A stretch of 7,970 bases of DNA from Bacteroidales bacterium (GTDB lineage Bacteria > Bacteroidota > Bacteroidia > Bacteroidales > VadinHA17): the NCBI GenBank assembly GCA_025455505.1, contig JALOMK010000093.1, forward strand, positions 1 to 7,970, written 5' to 3'. The position numbers and the translations under genes are program-made. The notes under the pieces are model-generated. The model searched no databases and was not told the origin of the DNA. It was given only the letters and a program-made list of their open reading frames with translations. Positions 1 through 5,622 of the stretch are shown in pieces. Positions within the stretch are counted from its first letter, which is position 1, and each line of letters opens with the position of its first letter.

Positions 1-47
1 TCGTAGTTCGACAGTGATGTAGCCCGCAAATCGGCTACTGCGCTTAG

Positions 48-209
48 TCTCGTTCGTTGGCAGCAAGCCGAAAAAAAATAAAAGACAACAACATTGAGAT
101 AAGAACATCGATTCTTCCAGGTGCTTATAATGAATCGATTGTTATGAGAATCTTAAACCCAAAAAAGCATATTGGGAAGTTGTTAAATTTTAACCTGATA
201 CCCGGCTAG
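48..209 (+). pseudogene. Remnant of a GspE/PilB-type secretion or pilus ATPase
   Basis: An open stretch between stop codons at 45-47 and 207-209 encodes RTSILPGAYNESIVMRIL at 102-155. This matches, residue for residue in spacing, the conserved R-x-S-x-L-P-x(4)-E-x(2)-V-x-R-x-L segment that lies upstream of the Walker A motif in type II secretion and type IV pilus ATPases (GspE/PilB). The upstream residues may continue in another frame (7-81, ending RWQQAEKK), with a frame change at the run of eight A bases at 71-78; that frame also carries a stop at 4-6. No convincing Walker A, Walker B or zinc motif follows, and GH115 begins 82 bases after the stop. This looks like a decayed fragment and not a working gene. 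The assignment rests on one motif and would need a profile search to confirm. Confidence 0.5.
107..139. repeat. Inverted repeat, 8-base arms
   Basis: ATCGATTC (107-114) and GAATCGAT (132-139) are perfect inverted arms separated by 17 bases. Each arm also contains the palindrome ATCGAT, so the two copies are in direct repeat at a 27-base period. A second short palindrome, GTTAAA-T-TTTAAC, lies at 182-194, about 100 bases before the GH115 start. Either could be a regulator site. Both overlap the ATPase remnant and may be leftovers of coding sequence, so no function is assigned. Confidence 0.3.
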
Positions 210-290
210 TGCCATTTGCAAGGGCAATAGCCATTAGCGCCGCTTTAAAATGCGGTAAAGTAACTGATAATGTAAACCTCTTGTCCGCTT

Positions 291-3248
291 ATGAAAATCA
301 GGTACTGTTCATTTATCCTTTCAATATTTCACTTTTTGCCATGTTTCAGCCAGCTGGCGACTGAAAACAAGCATTTTATATCTACGGAACCTGACAAGGG
401 GAACTTTCCGGTATTTGAAAATGACAAAGTTTCACAGCTGCTGATAAGTTCTGCTGACTGGCCGGGAGTAATCAGGGCCTTCAGGGACCTGGGCTCCGAT
501 CTTGGAAAAGTCACAGGACTCACTCCGGCTGTTGTATTTGACAGGCATTCCCGGACAGGAGAACTCATTATTGCCGGCACAATAGGAAAAAGCCCCCTGA
601 TCGATCGCCTTATAAGCCGGAAAAAGATAAATGTAAGCGATGTTGCAGGAAAATGGGAAAGCTATCTCATCCAGGTAGTGAAGCGGCCCCTGCCCGGGGT
701 AAAAAGAGCCCTTGTGATTGCCGGAAGCGACAAGAGGGGAACAATATACGGCATTTATGAAGTATCAAAACAGGCCGGCGTGTCGCCCTGGTACTGGTGG
801 GCAGATGTGCCTGTCCGTAAGAAACCGGCACTCTACGCGATTAAAGGGCGATACGTGTTCGGATCGCCCTCGGTAAAGTACAGGGGCATCTTTCTGAACG
901 ACGAGGCTCCCGACCTTACAAACTGGGTCAGGGCAAAATACGGTACTGTTAAGGTAAGCGACGATCCTCCTGTTCCCCGTGGTGTAGCCAATTACGGGAG
1001 AGAATTCTATACAAGGCTCTTCGAACTCCTGCTCAGGCTCCGGGGTAACTATCTCTGGCCTGCGATGTGGAACAATGCCTTCAACGAGGATGACCCCGAA
1101 AATCCACGCCTCGCCGATGAGTACGGAATTGTAATGGGCAATTCACACCAGGAACCCATGCTCAGGGCACAGAAGGAGTGGGACAGGCGATATATCAAAA
1201 AGATCGGCACATGGAACTATGCAAAACATCCCGACATCCTTGAAGCATTCTGGAAAGAGGGCATTAAAAGGAATAAGGATTATGAAAGCATAGTAACAAT
1301 AGGCCTGAGAGGGGCAAATGACACTGAAATGGCTCCGGGCGGACCGGAAGCCAACATGGCAATGCTCGAGAGAATTGTATCAGTTCAGCGGCAGATCCTT
1401 GCCGGGGAAATGGAACGCCCTGTCGCTGAAATTCCCCAGCTCTGGTGCCTCTATAAGGAGGTACAGGATTATTACAGGGCAGGGATGAGGGTTCCCGATG
1501 ACGTTACCCTGCTATGGGCCGAGGACAACTGGGGAAATATACGAAGGCTCCCTTCCGGAGAAGAGCGTAAAAGGAGCGGCGGAGCGGGAATATATTATCA
1601 TTTCGACTATCATGGAGGCCCGAGAAGCTACCAGTGGCTCAACACAAGTCCGATCACAAAAATCTGGGACCAGATGTCGCTCGCCAGGCAATATGGCGCC
1701 GACAGGATATGGATTGTAAATGCAGGTCATTTCAAGGGCTATGAATTCCCCGTTGAATTCTTCCTCGACCTTGGTTGGAATACTGACCTTCACAATGGTG
1801 AAAACCTTGATGATTTCACCCGCCGCTGGGCAGAGAGGGAATTCGGCCATGAATATGCCGATACAATTGCTGAATTCATTTCGTCATACACAAAATTCAA
1901 TGCAAGAAAAAAACCTGAGCTGCTTTCTCCATCTACTTACAGCCTGATTAATTACAGGGAAGCTCAGCAGGTTACAGAAGAATATGCAAACCTTGACCTG
2001 AGGGCAGAGAAAATATACGAAAAGCTGCCTCCTGAAACCCGTGATGCGTATTACCAGCTTGTTCTGTTCCCAGTAAAGGCCTGTGCAATAGTAAATGAGC
2101 TCTATTATACAGCCGGTCTGAACAGTCTTTACCTCAGCCAGGGGCGCGAAAGTACGAATTTCATGGCAGCCAGGACAAGGGAACTGTTCAGCATTGACAC
2201 CGCCCTGATGGGCTATTACAACCGCGATTTTGCAGGAGGCAAATGGAGCCACTTCATGGACCAGGCTCATCTTGGATATACAAGCTGGGTTGATCCGCCT
2301 TTCAACAGCCTGAGAGCCCTGAAGCTTGCTGAAATTGAAACCCCCGATGCTCCTATGATGGGCGTTACAATTGAAGGCTCACGCGAAGTATGGCCCGGAG
2401 GCAATGGCGATCCCGTGCTCCCGGGCTTCGACGTGTTCAACCGTCAGAGCCGTTACATAGATGTCTATAATGCAGGCCGCCGACCCTTTGAATTCACTGC
2501 GGAAGCAAGCGAAGAATGGATAAAACTCGATCGTTCCCCGGGGCCTGATGGCCAGGACTACAGGCTCAGTGTTTCAATAGACTGGGAAATACTTCCGTCA
2601 GGGACTCAAACAGGCTCAGTGCTTATCACAGGTACAGGCAGCGAAGTTACTGTCAGTCTTACAGCCTTTAATCCAGAAGCCGGTCCCGATAGGAAACTCC
2701 CCGCTTTCATCGAAGCAGACGGCTATGTCTCTATCGAAGCCTGTCATTATACTTCAAAATCCGATGCACCTCCGAGGCACTGGACACTGATAGAGGGTTA
2801 TGGACATACATTGTCGGCAATGAGAGCCTTTGCTCCCGCCGATGCCGCGCCCGCCGTACCCGGTGCTGATTCACCATGTCTCGAATACCGTATCTTCATT
2901 TTTGATGAACGCAGGGCGGAAGTGAGTGCAATATTTGCACCCACTCTCAATTTCATCCCCGGCAGGCCCCTCCGCTATGGCATATCCTTTGACGACGGAA
3001 AACCCCAGGAGGTCATCCTCGTGCCCGAAGACTACAATGCGCAGAACAGGAACACCGACTGGGAGAAAACTGTAAGCGACAATATGCGAAAAAGCACTAC
3101 AGCGCACAAGCTCACGCAAAAAGGCTATCATACACTTAAAATATGGATGGTCGACCCGGGAGTGGTGCTGCAGAAACTCGTAATCAATACTGGCGGGCTG
3201 AGGGAGTCTTATCTCGGACCACCTGAAAGTCACAGGATGGGCTATTAA
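291..3248 (+). CDS. Secreted GH115 alpha-glucuronidase
   Basis: GH115 enzymes remove alpha-1,2-linked glucuronic acid or 4-O-methylglucuronic acid from xylan, including internal decorations. The 985 residues fit the family's usual length. An N-terminal signal peptide (about residues 1-20, ending CFS before Gln21) indicates export. The visible order is an alpha/beta N-terminal domain (about 40-185), a TIM-barrel catalytic region (about 190-530), a mostly helical section (about 540-690), a beta-sandwich resembling BACON (about 700-795) and the GH115 C-terminal domain (about 800-980, ending SYLGPPES). Family-typical blocks are FLNDEAP (201-207), GNSHQEPM (283-290), GLRGANDTEMAPG (338-350), LLWAEDNWGNIRR (407-419) and YYHFDYHGGPRSYQWLN (435-451). 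The conserved acids in these blocks (D204, E205, E288, D344, E346, E411, D412) are candidate active-site residues, but I do not assign roles. An in-frame TAA at 273-275 limits upstream starts, and there is no Shine-Dalgarno. Substrate specificity within GH115 (xylan versus arabinogalactan) cannot be read directly; the CE15 neighbour favours glucuronoxylan. Confidence 0.95.
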   Translation: MKIRYCSFILSIFHFLPCFSQLATENKHFISTEPDKGNFPVFENDKVSQLLISSADWPGVIRAFRDLGSDLGKVTGLTPAVVFDRHSRTGELIIAGTIGKSPLIDRLISRKKINVSDVAGKWESYLIQVVKRPLPGVKRALVIAGSDKRGTIYGIYEVSKQAGVSPWYWWADVPVRKKPALYAIKGRYVFGSPSVKYRGIFLNDEAPDLTNWVRAKYGTVKVSDDPPVPRGVANYGREFYTRLFELLLRLRGNYLWPAMWNNAFNEDDPENPRLADEYGIVMGNSHQEPMLRAQKEWDRRYIKKIGTWNYAKHPDILEAFWKEGIKRNKDYESIVTIGLRGANDTEMAPGGPEANMAMLERIVSVQRQILAGEMERPVAEIPQLWCLYKEVQDYYRAGMRVPDDVTLLWAEDNWGNIRRLPSGEERKRSGGAGIYYHFDYHGGPRSYQWLNTSPITKIWDQMSLARQYGADRIWIVNAGHFKGYEFPVEFFLDLGWNTDLHNGENLDDFTRRWAEREFGHEYADTIAEFISSYTKFNARKKPELLSPSTYSLINYREAQQVTEEYANLDLRAEKIYEKLPPETRDAYYQLVLFPVKACAIVNELYYTAGLNSLYLSQGRESTNFMAARTRELFSIDTALMGYYNRDFAGGKWSHFMDQAHLGYTSWVDPPFNSLRALKLAEIETPDAPMMGVTIEGSREVWPGGNGDPVLPGFDVFNRQSRYIDVYNAGRRPFEFTAEASEEWIKLDRSPGPDGQDYRLSVSIDWEILPSGTQTGSVLITGTGSEVTVSLTAFNPEAGPDRKLPAFIEADGYVSIEACHYTSKSDAPPRHWTLIEGYGHTLSAMRAFAPADAAPAVPGADSPCLEYRIFIFDERRAEVSAIFAPTLNFIPGRPLRYGISFDDGKPQEVILVPEDYNAQNRNTDWEKTVSDNMRKSTTAHKLTQKGYHTLKIWMVDPGVVLQKLVINTGGLRESYLGPPESHRMGY

Positions 3249-3282
3249 CTTAATTTTAACTGACCCTTACATAGTTTTTATA

Positions 3283-3290
3283 TATATTTG
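3283..3290 (+). promoter_or_regulatory. Possible Bacteroidota -7 promoter element
   Basis: TATATTTG exactly fits the Bacteroidota -7 consensus TAnnTTTG. It lies 38 bases before the ATG of the oxidoreductase gene, which would give a 5' leader of about 30 bases. The expected -33 TTTG, about 20 bases upstream, is weak: 3259-3262 read ACTG. The 80-base gap is AT-rich and shows no convincing terminator hairpin. Oxidoreductase and DUF6807 could therefore be transcribed from here as well as by read-through from GH115. Confidence 0.4.
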
Positions 3291-3328
3291 TTAATGAACA
3301 ATGCTTATAAGATTCATAATTCTCTGAT

Positions 3329-4708
3329 ATGAAAAGAAGAAAATTCATTACTGACACCCTGGCTGCCGGAACCGGACTTGTAGTTATGCCGACAATAGTT
3401 CCTTCATCCGTATTCGGGAAGAACGCTCCCAGCGAGAAAATAAACATAGGGCAGATAGGGTTTGGCAGGATTGCCATGACGCACGATCTTGCCGAAACCC
3501 TTAAATACGATGCGGCAATGGTAGTTTCAGTTGCCGACTTCGATTCGAACAGGCTGGCCAAGGGGAAACAGTTCATTGAGAATTACTATACCAAGAAAAC
3601 CGGAAACTCCGGATATGTCAATGTTAAAACACACGGTGACTACAGGGAAATAATCGCAGACAAAAACATTGACGCGGTCATAATCTCAACTCCCGACCAC
3701 TGGCACTCACAGCCTGCAATGGAGGCAGCACTTGCCGGAAAGGATATCTACCTTCAGAAACCCACATCACTTACAATAAAAGAAGGAAGGCTTCTCAGCG
3801 AAGTTGTGCAGCGGAAAAAGGTCATTCTGCAGGTTGGAACCCAGCAGCGCTCATCGGCGCAGTTCAGGTATGCCGCCGAGCTTGTCCGGAATGGAAGGAT
3901 AGGAAAGCTGCATACTGTACGGATCGGACTCCCCGGCGACCCCGCAGGTCCCGCCGCCCCCGAAATGCCTGTTCCGAAAAACCTGAATTACAAAGCATGG
4001 CTGGGCTCAACGCCTGAAGCATATTATACCGAAATGAGGGTTCACCCCCAGAACAGCCTCACCGACAGGCCCGGCTGGCTGAGATGCGAGCAGTTCGGTG
4101 CAGGGATGATAACCGGCTGGGGACAACATCACTTCGATTCGGCTGCCTGGGGCATGGACACTGAACTCACCGGGCCGGTTTCGATCGAAGCCGTTGCCGA
4201 GTTCCCGAAGGCTGGCCTCTGGAATGTACACGGCGACTTCATGTCGAAAGCAGAATACAGCAATGGCATTACAATGTTTACGAGCGGAGGTTATCCCAAC
4301 GGCATAAGATATGAAGGCACCGAAGGATGGATCTTTGTAACCCGCGGTGCGTACTCAGCAACTCCCAGCGACCCTGTTGTGGCCGGAAGGAATGCAAAGG
4401 CCCTCGATGCCAGTGACCCGAAGATTCTAACATCTGTTATCGGTGAGAAGGAGATCCACCTGTACGTAAGCGAGGAACAGCACGGCAACTGGCTCGACTG
4501 CATAAAATCGCGCAAGGAACCTATATCACCTGTTGAGATCGGTCACAGGGCCTGCACCGTATGCCTTGTCACACATATCGCAATGCATACAGGCAGGAGA
4601 CTCCAGTGGGATCCGGTGAAAGAACAGTTTGTCAACGACCCTGAAGCCAACTCCATGCTCTCAAGACCCCAGAGGGCTCCATACGGCACTGATTACATAA
4701 AGATCTGA
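3329..4708 (+). CDS. Tat-exported Gfo/Idh/MocA-family oxidoreductase
   Basis: This is a nucleotide-dependent sugar or cyclitol dehydrogenase-type protein of 459 residues. The N-terminus carries a twin-arginine signal (RRKFI at 3-7, then a weakly hydrophobic stretch to about residue 27), so it is probably exported folded with its cofactor bound. The Rossmann fold starts at about 37 with the dinucleotide motif GFGRIA (44-49) and acidic D70 at the end of the second strand. The family signature follows: STPDHWHSQPAMEAALAGKD (120-139) and then QKP (143-145), where K144 is the usual catalytic-region lysine and Gln replaces the more common Glu. The C-terminal alpha/beta domain contains GWGQHHFDSAAWG (263-275), with H267/H268 and D270 in the place of the family's substrate-site residues. 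An in-frame TAA at 3317-3319 limits the start. The next gene begins 5 bases after this stop, so the two are probably co-translated. Substrate is unknown. GH109-like glycosidase activity is possible for exported relatives but not shown here. Confidence 0.93.
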   Translation: MKRRKFITDTLAAGTGLVVMPTIVPSSVFGKNAPSEKINIGQIGFGRIAMTHDLAETLKYDAAMVVSVADFDSNRLAKGKQFIENYYTKKTGNSGYVNVKTHGDYREIIADKNIDAVIISTPDHWHSQPAMEAALAGKDIYLQKPTSLTIKEGRLLSEVVQRKKVILQVGTQQRSSAQFRYAAELVRNGRIGKLHTVRIGLPGDPAGPAAPEMPVPKNLNYKAWLGSTPEAYYTEMRVHPQNSLTDRPGWLRCEQFGAGMITGWGQHHFDSAAWGMDTELTGPVSIEAVAEFPKAGLWNVHGDFMSKAEYSNGITMFTSGGYPNGIRYEGTEGWIFVTRGAYSATPSDPVVAGRNAKALDASDPKILTSVIGEKEIHLYVSEEQHGNWLDCIKSRKEPISPVEIGHRACTVCLVTHIAMHTGRRLQWDPVKEQFVNDPEANSMLSRPQRAPYGTDYIKI

Positions 4709-4713
4709 CGGAT

Positions 4714-5622
4714 ATGACTCTTAAACGGGTTTTTAACATAACATTGATCATTGCGGGACTGATGATTGTGATACCAATCTCAGCTGCAAAGATCACAGCG
4801 GTCAGGGTAGGTTCAAAGATCAACGTATCCATTGACAATAAGTATTTTACAAGCTATATCTTCTCTGAAGATGAGAAGTATCCCTTCTTCTATCCCGTTA
4901 ACGGCCCGGTTTCGGGAGGGTCGGTAACATCAATGAGAAATGCCGAATACCCGCACCATTCATCGCTTTTTTTTGGCTGTGACCTTGTGAACGGAGGCAA
5001 CTGGTGGCAGGAAGGACTCGAGAGAGGAAGAATAATATCGGTGAACGCAGAAATTGCAAAACAGGGTGGCGATTCAGTTATAATAACGGATGAGTGCATC
5101 TGGAGCAGGCCCGGAGCGGTATCGCCGATCAGGGATACAAGGAGGATAGTAATAACAGCTCCCTCAGCCGGGATGAGCCAGATCGATGTTACGATAACCA
5201 TGGAAATGCTCACCGACGTTACGATCAAAAAGACAAATCACTCTCTCTTCAGCGCCAGGATGGCCGCTGATCTCTCGGTAAAGAACGGCGGGACTATGAT
5301 AAACGCCGAAGGACAAAGAAGTGAAAAGGACACTTTTGGGAAAAACTCCCCGTGGATAGATTTTTATGGCAGGCGCGGAACGGCAGTGGAAGGGCTTGCA
5401 ATAATGCAGCATCCTTCAAACCCATGGTACCCTTCTCCCTGGTTCACCCGCGATTATGGCTTCATGTCTCCCACACCGATGTACTGGCCTGAAAACGGCA
5501 CCGAAACCTTCATGAAAAAAGGAAGCGTAATAACTCTGCGCTACAGGGTCCTCGTACACGCCGGCGATCATAACCAGGCCGCGATAGCAGAGGCATTCGC
5601 GAAATACAGGAACGAAAAATAA
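4714..5622 (+). CDS. Secreted 'PmoA'/DUF6807 family protein, function unknown
   Basis: This 302-residue protein resembles the family labelled 'methane oxygenase PmoA' or DUF6807. It is a soluble secreted protein family and is not the membrane subunit of particulate methane monooxygenase. A signal peptide spans about residues 1-24 (hydrophobic core LIIAGLMIVIPISA), and the rest has no membrane helix. Family-like blocks are YPFFYPVNGP (56-65), EYPHHSSLFFG (78-88) followed by NGGNWW (93-98), NHSLFSARMAAD (175-186), SPWIDFYG (212-219) and MQHPSNPWYPSPWF (231-244). The clustered His residues (H81, H82, H176, H233) and Trp/Tyr suggest a ligand or carbohydrate pocket, as an inference. Much of the chain alternates in the way of a beta-rich fold. 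It starts 5 bases after the oxidoreductase stop, with an in-frame TGA at 4690-4692 ruling out a longer start. The pairing suggests a shared step, but no reaction is established. Confidence 0.85.
   Translation: MTLKRVFNITLIIAGLMIVIPISAAKITAVRVGSKINVSIDNKYFTSYIFSEDEKYPFFYPVNGPVSGGSVTSMRNAEYPHHSSLFFGCDLVNGGNWWQEGLERGRIISVNAEIAKQGGDSVIITDECIWSRPGAVSPIRDTRRIVITAPSAGMSQIDVTITMEMLTDVTIKKTNHSLFSARMAADLSVKNGGTMINAEGQRSEKDTFGKNSPWIDFYGRRGTAVEGLAIMQHPSNPWYPSPWFTRDYGFMSPTPMYWPENGTETFMKKGSVITLRYRVLVHAGDHNQAAIAEAFAKYRNEK

Noticed and set aside
1..108. Open - strand stretch starting at 108 and running off the left edge with a hydrophobic start (MFLSQCCCLLFFFGLL).
   Set aside because: The apparent signal peptide comes from the reverse of an A-rich run, and the + strand of the same bases carries the more convincing secretion-ATPase motif.
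245..265. A Walker A-like LKCGKVT reading upstream of GH115 as the continuation of the ATPase remnant.
   Set aside because: Only the GK pair fits and it is in a different frame; the glycine-rich loop is missing.
291..353. A possible lipoprotein signal in GH115 around Cys18 (FLPCFSQ).
   Set aside because: The residues before Cys (F-L-P) do not fit the lipobox; ordinary cleavage before Gln21 is more likely.
1512..2270. - strand open frames opposite GH115.
   Set aside because: The opposite strand holds conserved GH115 blocks without interruption; these antisense frames show no recognisable domain or start context.
3755..3763. QKP instead of EKP in the oxidoreductase as a sign of lost activity.
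   Set aside because: The lysine and proline are kept, and QKP is to my knowledge common in exported members of this family, so it is not evidence of inactivation.
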